In this document: positions 1-5,566 of the stretch, piece after piece
Numbering within the stretch: the stretch's first letter is position 1
Layout of the letters: each line of letters begins with the position of its first letter
From: an uncultured Kroppenstedtia sp.
GTDB lineage: Bacteria > Bacillota > Bacilli > Thermoactinomycetales > DSM-45169
NCBI GenBank assembly: GCA_959600065.1
Contig: CAUGKZ010000100.1
Location: 1-6,475, forward strand
Length of the DNA stretch: 6,475 nt
Direction of reading: 5' to 3'
The notes under the pieces: model-generated
Told to the model about the DNA's origin: nothing
The model's input: only the letters and a program-made list of their open reading frames with translations
The model's database searches: none
Translations under genes and position numbers: made by a program

Positions 1-1
1 C

Positions 2-1090
2 TTGCTAGCCACCCTACTGGAAGGGCGCGGGGTGAGTGCGGGTTTGAATGGTCTGAATGCCGCCGCCTTATATATCGGGATATTAGTGGTTTCTCCCCTT
101 TGTGGTCCGTTGGTTCGTCAGTGGGGATATCGTCGGATGATCCGGACCGGGATGGCGGCGGTTGCCCTGTGTATCTTCCTGTTTCCTCTCTTTACAGGCT
201 ATTTCAGTTGGATGTTCCTCCGCTTTCTGATCGGTATCGGGGATGGGATCCTGGGTTATGCCAGCCAACTATGGATCACCTCTGAGAGCCCCCGACATCT
301 GCGGGGGCGTCGCCTTGCCTATTTTGGTCTTGTGCACGGGCTAGGTTTTGGTGCTGGTCCCTTGGGACTCAACCTGTTACCCTTAGGCGTGTGGGTTCCC
401 TTTGTGACGGCGGGGATTCTGCTCACCTTGCTCTGGATGCTGGCGTCCCAGTTGCAGGATGTGCGGCCACAGATTGCAGCTACTACAGGTACGGGCAGGC
501 TACGCCGGGTCTATCGCTGGGGCTTTGTCGCCTTGATCCCAGGTTTTCTGTATGGTTTCCTGGAAGCCTCCCTCTCTGGCAGCTTTCCGGTCTATGGGTT
601 GCGGGAAGGTCTGTCTCCAGCCTGGGTCTCTCTATTGATCACCGCCTTCGTTTACGGATCCCTGGTTTTACAGGTGCCCTTGGGAGTCTGGAGCGACCGC
701 TGGGGTCGTAAGCGGGTCCTCACCTGGATCTACTTTTTCGGTGGGCTGGGGATAGCGGCGATCCCCTTTGCGATGGGAGAACAGTGGTTGTTGCTAGGCT
801 TGTTCGCTGTCGCCGGGGGTCTGCTCGGTTCCCTCTATTCTCTTGGCTTGACGTTCCTGGCGGATCTTTTGCCCAAGGAGAATCTTCCTGATGGCAATGC
901 GGTGGCCAATGTCCACTTTGCCCTGGGTTGTATGATGGGTCCTTATGCCGGGGGCTGGCTGATCCAATTTGCCGGTGGAGGTAGCCTCTTCTGGCTCATC
1001 GCTTTCACCCTGCTCCTCTCCTCCCTGGTCACCGCCCTGTTTGGGAATAGAGGACAGACCGAGGTTTCCCAGCAGGGAGAGGGGGCATGA
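2..1090 (+). CDS. MFS transporter, 5'-truncated by the window edge
   Basis: This is a multi-pass inner-membrane carrier of the major facilitator superfamily, expected to move a small solute by proton-coupled transport or efflux; the substrate cannot be read from the sequence. The 362 visible residues are almost entirely hydrophobic helices joined by short charged loops. Two copies of the family's cytoplasmic loop motif are visible: a degenerate one at residues 35-45 (GPLVRQWGYRR) and a canonical one at 228-238 (GVWSDRWGRKR). They mark the N- and C-terminal six-helix halves, with the charged central loop near 150-172. Family members usually have 380-420 residues and 12 helices, so the first helix is probably missing. 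The frame is open at base 2 (a TTG), and I see no ribosome binding site, so the true start lies upstream. The gene ends in TGA and is followed within 15 bases by a strong terminator. It is convergent with the next gene. Family call is firm; specificity unknown. Confidence 0.93.
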   Translation: MLATLLEGRGVSAGLNGLNAAALYIGILVVSPLCGPLVRQWGYRRMIRTGMAAVALCIFLFPLFTGYFSWMFLRFLIGIGDGILGYASQLWITSESPRHLRGRRLAYFGLVHGLGFGAGPLGLNLLPLGVWVPFVTAGILLTLLWMLASQLQDVRPQIAATTGTGRLRRVYRWGFVALIPGFLYGFLEASLSGSFPVYGLREGLSPAWVSLLITAFVYGSLVLQVPLGVWSDRWGRKRVLTWIYFFGGLGIAAIPFAMGEQWLLLGLFAVAGGLLGSLYSLGLTFLADLLPKENLPDGNAVANVHFALGCMMGPYAGGWLIQFAGGGSLFWLIAFTLLLSSLVTALFGNRGQTEVSQQGEGA

Positions 1091-1104
1091 AAAAGGGTTC
1101 ATAA

Positions 1105-1149
1105 AAAACCCGGCGGATGCATTCACACAGAATGCATCCGCCGGGTTTT
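1105..1149. terminator. Bidirectional intrinsic terminator between convergent genes
   Basis: A perfect 19-bp inverted repeat has arms at 1105-1123 and 1131-1149 around a 7-base loop (CACACAG). The GC core is CCCGGCGGATGC, and the outer pairs are A:T, giving a TTTT tail on the plus strand. On the minus strand the stem runs into TTTTTTAT, a stronger U-tract. It lies 14 bases after the transporter stop and 38 bases after the dioxygenase stop, so it can end both transcripts. Confidence 0.93.
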
Positions 1150-1154
1150 CCTTT

Positions 1155-1176
1155 GATAGAGGGATCTCCCTGTATC
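1155..1176. repeat. 22-bp near-perfect inverted repeat
   Basis: Arms GATAGAGGGA and TCCCTGTATC face each other around a central TC, with one G:G mismatch. It sits between the shared terminator and the stop codon of the dioxygenase gene. The tiny loop makes it a possible secondary hairpin in the dioxygenase 3' untranslated region or a dyad protein site; it could also be chance. Confidence 0.4.
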
Positions 1177-1187
1177 CTTGGGTAGGG

Positions 1188-1970
1188 TCACGGAATTGAG
1201 ATCACCGTGGGGACATAATCGATCAAGATAGCCGAACGAAGGGCGACTTTGTCTTCTGCACCTAACCGGACTCCACTGACATAATGGCTGACCATCCGGT
1301 CGCAAACCCCATAGCTTTCCAGTGGGTGGTTCAGTTCGAACTCCTCGTGAATTTGGTGCGGTTGGACTTCCTCTCGCTTTTTCCCTGCACACTCAGGGGT
1401 GGCGATCAAGTTGGTCCCTCCCAGGACGTTGGTCCGTTCCACCAAGTGACAGAAAGTAAAGGGTTCCCCGTCCTGATGGACATGATCAGGGGAAGCCACA
1501 GATTCAGCCTGGGCGTCACGGACGAGCATTTTGACAAAATGAACTCCCACATGGATCGGCATCGTCAACGTGCGCTGATCCCAAAAGGTTTGTTCATAGT
1601 CGTACTGGATGATCCGAGAAAGTAAGGGGATCTGTTTGGTTGCTTCCGAGAGAGGTGAAAAGGCTCGGTATTCCTCTGCGTACTCGGAGTTATAAGCTCC
1701 CTGGAAGTACTCGCACCGTTGCTGTCCATCTGGTGTTTGGTAATTAGGCAACCAGTGGAATTCGTTGTTCCACGGAAGGATGATCCCTCGGGAGTAACGT
1801 CTGTAACGGTGCGAGTTGGGGTTATACGGATCCAAGGGCAACTCCGCAAACTCCTGCGCCAATTGCTTCAATTGTTTTTGTGACTCGGGGTGACCCAGGT
1901 CAGATGAAAAGTCAAAACGAATGTAACCTGTCTTTTGAAAGGTTTCAGTTTGAGATTTTACGGTTTTCAT
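1188..1970 (-). CDS. 2OG-Fe(II) dioxygenase, free amino acid hydroxylase-like
   Basis: A 260-residue, probably cytoplasmic enzyme of the 2OG-Fe dioxygenase family that contains Bacillus thuringiensis L-isoleucine 4-hydroxylase and Escherichia coli BsmA. The family couples oxidation of 2-oxoglutarate to succinate with hydroxylation of a free amino acid. Visible signatures are the iron ligands H165 and D167 in HVHQDGEP (163-170), the glycine-rich strand GGTNLIA (184-190), the distal iron ligand H229 in MVSHYVSGV (226-234), and R245, placed to bind the 2-oxoglutarate carboxylate. The RYRRYSRGI segment (55-63) resembles the Arg/Tyr-rich stretch of isoleucine hydroxylase. There is no signal peptide. 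Length matches the family (about 240-260). The start is supported by GGAGG at 1980-1984, nine bases before the ATG. It is convergent with the transporter and divergent from the phosphopantetheinyl transferase. Fold and metal site are confident from recalled family sequences; the substrate is not determinable, so no gene symbol is given. Confidence 0.88.
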   Translation of the reverse strand: MKTVKSQTETFQKTGYIRFDFSSDLGHPESQKQLKQLAQEFAELPLDPYNPNSHRYRRYSRGIILPWNNEFHWLPNYQTPDGQQRCEYFQGAYNSEYAEEYRAFSPLSEATKQIPLLSRIIQYDYEQTFWDQRTLTMPIHVGVHFVKMLVRDAQAESVASPDHVHQDGEPFTFCHLVERTNVLGGTNLIATPECAGKKREEVQPHQIHEEFELNHPLESYGVCDRMVSHYVSGVRLGAEDKVALRSAILIDYVPTVISIP

Positions 1971-2119
1971 TCTAAGATACCTCCGGGAATGATTAGGGGG
2001 AGTTCTGGTAAAGAGATGGTGACGGATCCATCCCTGTTTGATTTTCGTTTGCGAGTCAGCGCAAGATCTATGTAGGGATCCAGTTCGGAACCGGGTTTAG
2101 AAAATAAAAATCCCTTGTG

Positions 2120-2125
2120 TATAAT
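2120..2125 (+). promoter_or_regulatory. Perfect -10 box, candidate promoter for the phosphopantetheinyl transferase
   Basis: TATAAT is a perfect match to the sigma-A -10 consensus. The -35 position at 17-bp spacing reads TTAGAA (2097-2102), only three of six matches, so the promoter is uncertain. If used, the transcript would start near 2132 and carry an untranslated leader of about 270 bases. Confidence 0.35.
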
Positions 2126-2167
2126 GGATTGGGAAGTGGTCCAACTTTAAACCCAAATACAGAAGAA

Positions 2168-2196
2168 AATATATCACTCTTTTCGATCCCCTGCAA
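2168..2196 (-). promoter_or_regulatory. Candidate promoter for the dioxygenase gene
   Basis: On the minus strand TTGCAG (2191-2196) is followed after exactly 17 bases by TATATT (2168-2173), three and five matches to the -35 and -10 consensus. Initiation near 2161 would give a leader of about 190 bases. It overlaps the leader predicted for the opposite gene, so the two promoters would make partly complementary transcripts. Confidence 0.35.
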
Positions 2197-2405
2197 TGAA
2201 TGGAGAGTTCTCCCTATATGGGTATGCGCACAGGGCTCCGGAATGACTTGGGTGCGCGCCGACATGCGAAACACAGCAGAACCCTCCCTGAACGGTTCAC
2301 AACACTTCTAGGCACTCTTTGCCAGGAGCAAGGGGTTTCATCCGCTGGCCCTCTGCTGGACTGAAAATTAAGATTCAATTGATCTGAAGGGGGGAGGTAA
2401 CGTCG

Positions 2406-3122
2406 ATGAGCCATCTGGAAACGTATTGGGTGAGCATTCCTGAGGGGGTCTCTTCGGATCTTCTCAGCAGATTTCGCTCATTTCTTGATCCGGAGGAACA
2501 ACAAACCTATGACCGGTACCGCCTCGATTTTAAAAAAATCGAGTTTCTCACAGGAAGAGTCTTATTGAAAAAACTGCTGGGTGTTCGGCTGCAACTTCCA
2601 CCTGAAGAGATTCGCCTGGTTCGGAATGATTACGGCAAGCTGTTTTTAAAAACAGACCAAACGCCAGCACTCTTTTTTAATCTCACCCATACCGATCGTC
2701 TGATCGCCTGTGTCTTGTCCTCTCGAGATGGAGTCGGGATCGATATGGAACGGATCCGAAAAGCCCCTTTTGAAGTGATGGATCAGGTGTTTCAGCCCTC
2801 AGAGATGGCCTGGGTGCAATCTCAGCCCACTTTGGCGAGGAAAGAGCAGGCCTTCTTTCTCCTTTGGACACGAAAGGAAGCGGTGATGAAAGCGGAGGGC
2901 CTCGGTTTTTCACTACCGCCTAAGACCTTTACAGTGCCCCGAAATTGGGGGGAAACCACAGATCACCGGTACCAGTATTTTATTACCCGGATGTCTCTGC
3001 CTGAGTCGGATGCACTTTGTTCCGTAGTCTTGAGGACTCCCTCCTCTATAGATTCACAGGAGATGCGTTGTTCTTTTCAACAATGGACGATGGAGGAATT
3101 GTACGGGTGGGTCCAGGAATGA
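2406..3122 (+). CDS. Sfp-type 4'-phosphopantetheinyl transferase
   Basis: A 238-residue enzyme that moves the 4'-phosphopantetheine arm of coenzyme A onto a serine of carrier protein domains, activating non-ribosomal peptide, polyketide or other carrier-dependent synthases. All core motifs of the Sfp class are visible: TGRVLLKKLL (49-58), NDYGKLFL (74-81), FNLTHT (91-96), GVGIDMERI (109-117) with the magnesium ligands D113 and E115, and WTRKEAVMK (154-162) with the third acidic ligand E158 and catalytic-region lysines. Spacing between the acidic residues is close to that in Bacillus Sfp, and the length is typical (220-245). The ATG is fixed by a strong AAGGGGGGAGG at 2387-2397, eight bases upstream. 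No carrier protein or synthase lies in the window, so its client is unknown. The dioxygenase gene is divergent to it. The gene is AT-richer than the genes further downstream (22 G+C in 60 at 2521-2580). No terminator follows closely; the nearest candidate is the hairpin ending at 3309. Confidence 0.95.
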   Translation: MSHLETYWVSIPEGVSSDLLSRFRSFLDPEEQQTYDRYRLDFKKIEFLTGRVLLKKLLGVRLQLPPEEIRLVRNDYGKLFLKTDQTPALFFNLTHTDRLIACVLSSRDGVGIDMERIRKAPFEVMDQVFQPSEMAWVQSQPTLARKEQAFFLLWTRKEAVMKAEGLGFSLPPKTFTVPRNWGETTDHRYQYFITRMSLPESDALCSVVLRTPSSIDSQEMRCSFQQWTMEELYGWVQE

Positions 3123-3152
3123 TGCTGGCGTAATTCTCTGAGGGAGAGCGGC

Positions 3153-3180
3153 TTGCAAATGCCTTGAAAGGATGTATACT
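3153..3180 (+). promoter_or_regulatory. Candidate promoter of the ABC-F gene
   Basis: TTGCAA (3153-3158, four of six) and TATACT (3175-3180, five of six) are separated by 16 bases, a workable sigma-A spacing. Initiation would fall near 3187 and give a leader of about 314 bases before the ABC-F start. This is the best promoter-like pair in the 3123-3500 gap, whose first 30 bases show nothing else. Confidence 0.5.
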
Positions 3181-3219
3181 GGAAGTATTCCAAGAACCGG
3201 AGGTATCCAAAAAACCGCG

Positions 3220-3237
3220 ATGCGTTTCGACCGTTAA
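3220..3237 (+). CDS. Possible five-codon leader peptide (MRFDR)
   Basis: The only ATG between the candidate transcription start and the attenuator hairpins opens the frame Met-Arg-Phe-Asp-Arg-stop. GGAGG at 3199-3203 is a good ribosome binding site but lies 16 bases upstream, longer than usual, so translation is uncertain. Its last codons include CGACCG (3228-3233), which can pair with CGGTCG (3285-3290) beside the central arm of the attenuator. Short leader frames of three to six codons are known ahead of Listeria lmo0919-type ABC-F and msr-type genes. It may equally be a chance frame. Confidence 0.3.
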   Translation: MRFDR

Positions 3238-3267
3238 GACCGTAACCAATCGGATACGGCGCCATTT

Positions 3268-3309
3268 TCTGCTCTGGAGCAGAGCGGTCGGGACAAGTCT
3301 GCTCTTTTT
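3268..3309 (+). promoter_or_regulatory. Putative transcription attenuator in the ABC-F leader
   Basis: Three short segments can pair two ways. TCTGCTC (3268-3274) and TCTGCTC (3298-3304) are identical, and GAGCAGA (3277-3283) is fully complementary to both. Pairing of the middle with the second copy gives a 7-bp hairpin with a 14-base loop followed directly by TTTTT (3305-3309), an intrinsic-terminator shape. Pairing with the first copy destroys it. The layout matches attenuators in front of ABC-F and other ribosome-targeting resistance genes, where a stalled ribosome on a short leader frame favours the anti-terminator. Alternatively it is simply the terminator of the phosphopantetheinyl transferase gene, with a coincidental repeat. 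Confidence 0.55.
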
Positions 3310-3348
3310 GGGAGACTCCGGTTCACATCAGTGGTCGGATCTAGAGCC

Positions 3349-3376
3349 CAGCGGTTTTTCCTATGGAAAACCGCTG
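3349..3376 (+). terminator. Hairpin in the ABC-F leader, weak terminator or mRNA structure
   Basis: CAGCGGTTTTTCC (3349-3361) pairs with GGAAAACCGCTG (3365-3376) around a TAT loop, with one bulged T. The following stretch is T-rich but interrupted (AGGTTTCTTTGG), so termination would be weak. It stands between the attenuator and the ABC-F start and could be a second control point or a structural element. Its CCGCT can also pair with AGCGG at 3283-3287. Confidence 0.4.
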
Positions 3377-3488
3377 AGGTTTCTTTGGTTCCTGTTTTAA
3401 ATCGTTGGATGGAATCAAGACCCTCTGCTATCCGAGGCGGAACCGGGACGGCGCCTGTGCTGTTCATGGTCATAGCCTATACGGAAAG

Positions 3489-3495
3489 CGGGGGG
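3489..3495 (+). promoter_or_regulatory. Unusual ribosome binding site fixing the ABC-F start
   Basis: An all-G run ends five bases before the ATG at 3501, separated by TTTTT. It replaces the normal GGAGG with G:U wobble, so it should be weaker than the sites of the other genes. It supports the ATG at 3501 over the longer in-frame TTG at 3405. Confidence 0.5.
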
Positions 3496-3500
3496 TTTTT

Positions 3501-5315
3501 ATGTGGGTGTTGAAGGCGGAAGGCTTGATGAAAGAGTGGGATGGGAAGAGAATCTTTGAAAAGGTGGATCTCGCGATCCGGGAAGGAGAGCGGGTGGCTC
3601 TGATCGGTGCCAACGGCGTCGGTAAAACGACTTTGTTGGATTGTCTGATCGGTAGAATCACTCCCGATGCGGGGAAAATTCATCGCCATGTGCCGGTTTC
3701 CCAGTGGGGATGGGTGGAGCAACAGCCGTCGGTCCCGGAGAGGATGAGTCTGCAGGATTGGATTCTCTCCGCCGACTCCAAACGATTTGCGCTGCGGCAG
3801 GAGTTGACTCGCCTGGAGGAGGAGATGGCTTCAGGAGACGACGTTCTTTTTCAGCGTTACAGCGATGTGCAGGGGGAGTACCAATCTCTGGGTGGGTATG
3901 AGTGGGAGACGATGGCGGAAGGGGTGTTACATCGACTGGGCTTTCCCCTGGAGCGGCAACAGCTTCCCTACGAACAGCTGAGCGGAGGACAGAAGACCCG
4001 GGCTCGGCTGGCACGGGCGATGACGGAGAACCCCTCTTTCCTCCTGCTGGATGAACCGACCAACCATCTGGATGAGGAAACCCAGGCTTGGTTTACTGAG
4101 TGGTTGGCCGGATTTCGAGGAGCCTGTCTCATCGTCTCTCACGATCGGGCTTGGATCGATCAGGTGGCTGACACCACCGTGGAACTGACCGCAGGAGGAA
4201 CCCGATCTGTCAAAGGAGGCTACTCGGACTTCATCCGGGAACGGGAGCGGGAACAAAGGGAGCAGGAGGCCCTTTACCGCAAGCAACAGCAGGAAAAGAA
4301 ACGGCTGGAGGAGGCGATCCGCCGCTACAGCGATTGGTTCCAGCAGGCTCATGCCGCCGCTGGGGAGCGCAACCCCTTTTACAAGAAAAAAGCGAATAAG
4401 AACCAGACCCGGCTGAAGGCCAAGGAGCAGGCCTTGAAGCGTCTGGAGGAACAGCAGGTGGAGCGGCCCCGGAAGGATCCTCGAATCCAGGCAAACCTCG
4501 GCGGTGAGGCTTTGGCGGCTCACCGGTTAGTGCGGTTGGAGGAGGTCAGTTTTTCCTATGGGGAGCATCAGGTGCTACAAAAGGTGAATCTGACCCTTTC
4601 TAGAGGGGAGCGACTGGCGGTGATGGGTCCCAATGGCTGTGGGAAGAGCACCCTGTTGAAACTGATCACTGGTGAGCTAACGCCTACAGAGGGGCTGGTG
4701 CATCGGCATCCGGCACTACGGATCGGTTATTTCGCCCAGGAATTGGAGGATCTGGAGCTAGAGAAGACTGTATTGGACAGCATGCTCTCCCTTCCCGGCA
4801 TGACGGCGGGGGAGGCGCGGAAGGTGTTGGCATCCTTCTTATTCCGGCGGGAGGATGTGCACAAACGAATCGGTGATCTCAGTATGGGGGAGCGGTGTCG
4901 GGTGGCTTTTGTCCATCTCTATTTCTCCGAGGCGAATCTCTTGGTACTGGATGAACCGACCAACCACCTGGATATCCCCACCCGGGAGCGGATCGAGGAA
5001 GCTCTCAACCACTATCCCGGCACCCTGGTGCTGGTCTCCCATGATCGGTATTCTTTGGACCGAGTTTCCAACCGGGTGGCGGTATTAAAAGAAGGAACCA
5101 TGAAGGTTTGGCCAGGGGGGGCCCAGGCCTATCGAGAGCACCTCCGGGAACGAGCAGAACGCCCGACGGACCTGGAGACGGATCACAAAATCCGCACTTT
5201 GGAACTGGAACTGAGCCGCCTGATGGCCGCAGAGGAGCCCGAGACTGAGGTGGATCGGGAGAGTCTGCATCAGCAGATCCGGCAGGTAAAAGAGGCCTTG
5301 GATGCTCTGCGCTGA
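3501..5315 (+). CDS. ABC-F ATPase, VmlR-like ribosome-protection type
   Basis: A soluble 604-residue protein with two ABC ATPase domains and no membrane segments, the hallmark of ABC-F translation factors, which bind the ribosomal E site. Resistance members displace lincosamides, streptogramins A, pleuromutilins or macrolides. Domain 1 shows Walker A GANGVGKT (36-43), signature LSGGQ (160-164), Walker B LLLDE (181-185) and switch H214. Domain 2 shows GPNGCGKS (376-383), LSMGE (460-464), LVLDE (481-485) and H514. Both catalytic glutamates are present. Between them lies a charged coiled-coil linker (about 241-340) with a WFQQAHA segment like that in Bacillus VmlR, and a charged C-terminal helix pair (550-604). 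The ATG at 3501 is preferred because homology begins there (WVLKAEGL); an extension to a TTG at 3405 adds 32 unlikely residues without a ribosome binding site. The gene stands alone between its own leader and terminator. A housekeeping ABC-F role is possible; the antibiotic specificity cannot be read. Confidence 0.93.
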   Translation: MWVLKAEGLMKEWDGKRIFEKVDLAIREGERVALIGANGVGKTTLLDCLIGRITPDAGKIHRHVPVSQWGWVEQQPSVPERMSLQDWILSADSKRFALRQELTRLEEEMASGDDVLFQRYSDVQGEYQSLGGYEWETMAEGVLHRLGFPLERQQLPYEQLSGGQKTRARLARAMTENPSFLLLDEPTNHLDEETQAWFTEWLAGFRGACLIVSHDRAWIDQVADTTVELTAGGTRSVKGGYSDFIREREREQREQEALYRKQQQEKKRLEEAIRRYSDWFQQAHAAAGERNPFYKKKANKNQTRLKAKEQALKRLEEQQVERPRKDPRIQANLGGEALAAHRLVRLEEVSFSYGEHQVLQKVNLTLSRGERLAVMGPNGCGKSTLLKLITGELTPTEGLVHRHPALRIGYFAQELEDLELEKTVLDSMLSLPGMTAGEARKVLASFLFRREDVHKRIGDLSMGERCRVAFVHLYFSEANLLVLDEPTNHLDIPTRERIEEALNHYPGTLVLVSHDRYSLDRVSNRVAVLKEGTMKVWPGGAQAYREHLRERAERPTDLETDHKIRTLELELSRLMAAEEPETEVDRESLHQQIRQVKEALDALR

Positions 5316-5320
5316 GAAGG

Positions 5321-5357
5321 AAATCCCCCCGCTTCAACAGAGAAAGCGGGGGGGTTT
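5321..5357 (+). terminator. Strong intrinsic terminator of the ABC-F gene
   Basis: AAATCCCCCCGCTT (5321-5334) pairs with AAGCGGGGGGGTTT (5344-5357): 14 pairs including one T:G, closed by a 9-base loop. The tail GTTGTTTG completes the U-rich end. It starts six bases after the TGA, so the next gene should need its own promoter. Confidence 0.93.
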
Positions 5358-5408
5358 GTTGTTTGGAGGCTGTGTATTTACGGAAAATGGGTGTTGCATC
5401 GGGTGACT

Positions 5409-5439
5409 TTGATCATATGGGATTGAACCGTGATAAAAT
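5409..5439 (+). promoter_or_regulatory. Candidate promoter of the nitronate monooxygenase-like gene
   Basis: TGATAAAAT (5431-5439) has the extended -10 TGn feature with a five-of-six TAAAAT box. TTGATC (5409-5414) is the nearest -35-like element, at a long 19-base spacing, so the extended -10 would have to carry recognition. Initiation near 5446 gives a leader of about 120 bases. Confidence 0.5.
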
Positions 5440-5473
5440 ACGAGTGTGTGAAGTGAAACTGCCTTTGCTAAGG

Positions 5474-5558
5474 AAGGGCTTCGACCCGTTTCCGTAAAGA
5501 AGCGGGTTTAGCCCTTGGCTTATCCGGCAGAATTAGAAAAAGAGGAAGCCAAAGGGGG
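5474..5558 (+). promoter_or_regulatory. Structured leader with two mutually exclusive helices
   Basis: Fold one is a long hairpin: AAGGGCT (5474-5480) with AGCCCTT (5510-5516), and inside it ACCCGTTTC (5484-5492) with GAAGCGGGT (5499-5507), one G:T pair, loop CGTAAA. Fold two pairs CCCTTGGCTT (5512-5521) with AAGCCAAAGGG (5546-5556) with one bulged A, covering the ribosome binding site GGGGGAG (5554-5560). The two share 5512-5516 and cannot coexist. This is the shape of a translational on/off switch. I do not recognise a known riboswitch class, and no U-tract follows fold one. Confidence 0.5.
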
Positions 5559-5566
5559 AGCTACGC

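Larger units (their letters stand above)
1971..2405. other. 435-base gene-free divergent control region
   Basis: No convincing gene is present: frames of 60-68 codons on both strands overlap each other, lack ribosome binding sites and have no family-like composition. The stretch is AT-richer than the transporter (hand count 23 G+C in 60 at 2161-2220). It must hold the promoters of both divergent genes and leaves long untranslated leaders. A small hairpin GGAGA-GT-TCTCC lies near 2202-2213. CCTCCC at 2283-2288 could pair with GGGAGG (2392-2397) in the transferase ribosome binding site, about 100 bases away, but any CCTCC would do so. I see no T-box or recognised riboswitch. Confidence 0.6.

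Noticed and set aside
2126..2405. T-box or known riboswitch in front of the phosphopantetheinyl transferase
   Set aside because: No T-box consensus, no terminator/anti-terminator pair and no riboswitch core that I recognise.
2117..2414. Overlapping 64- and 66-codon frames on opposite strands in the divergent region
   Set aside because: Neither has a convincing ribosome binding site or family-like sequence, and the minus-strand one begins across the transferase ATG.
3172..3237. 21-codon frame in the ABC-F leader, ending in the same MRFDR stop
   Set aside because: Its ATG lies just upstream of and overlapping the candidate -10 box, so it would not be in the predicted transcript, and AAAGG touches the ATG with no spacing.
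3363..3377. Four-codon frame MENR inside the second leader hairpin
   Set aside because: No ribosome binding site, and the start is buried in the hairpin loop; most likely chance.
3405..3500. In-frame N-terminal extension of the ABC-F protein from a TTG start
   Set aside because: It has no ribosome binding site, its 32 residues do not look like the family, and ABC-F homology starts at the ATG at 3501.
3927..4523. 198-codon minus-strand frame opposite the ABC-F gene
   Set aside because: It is a shadow of a strongly supported coding sequence; its content is an antisense readout of ABC motifs.
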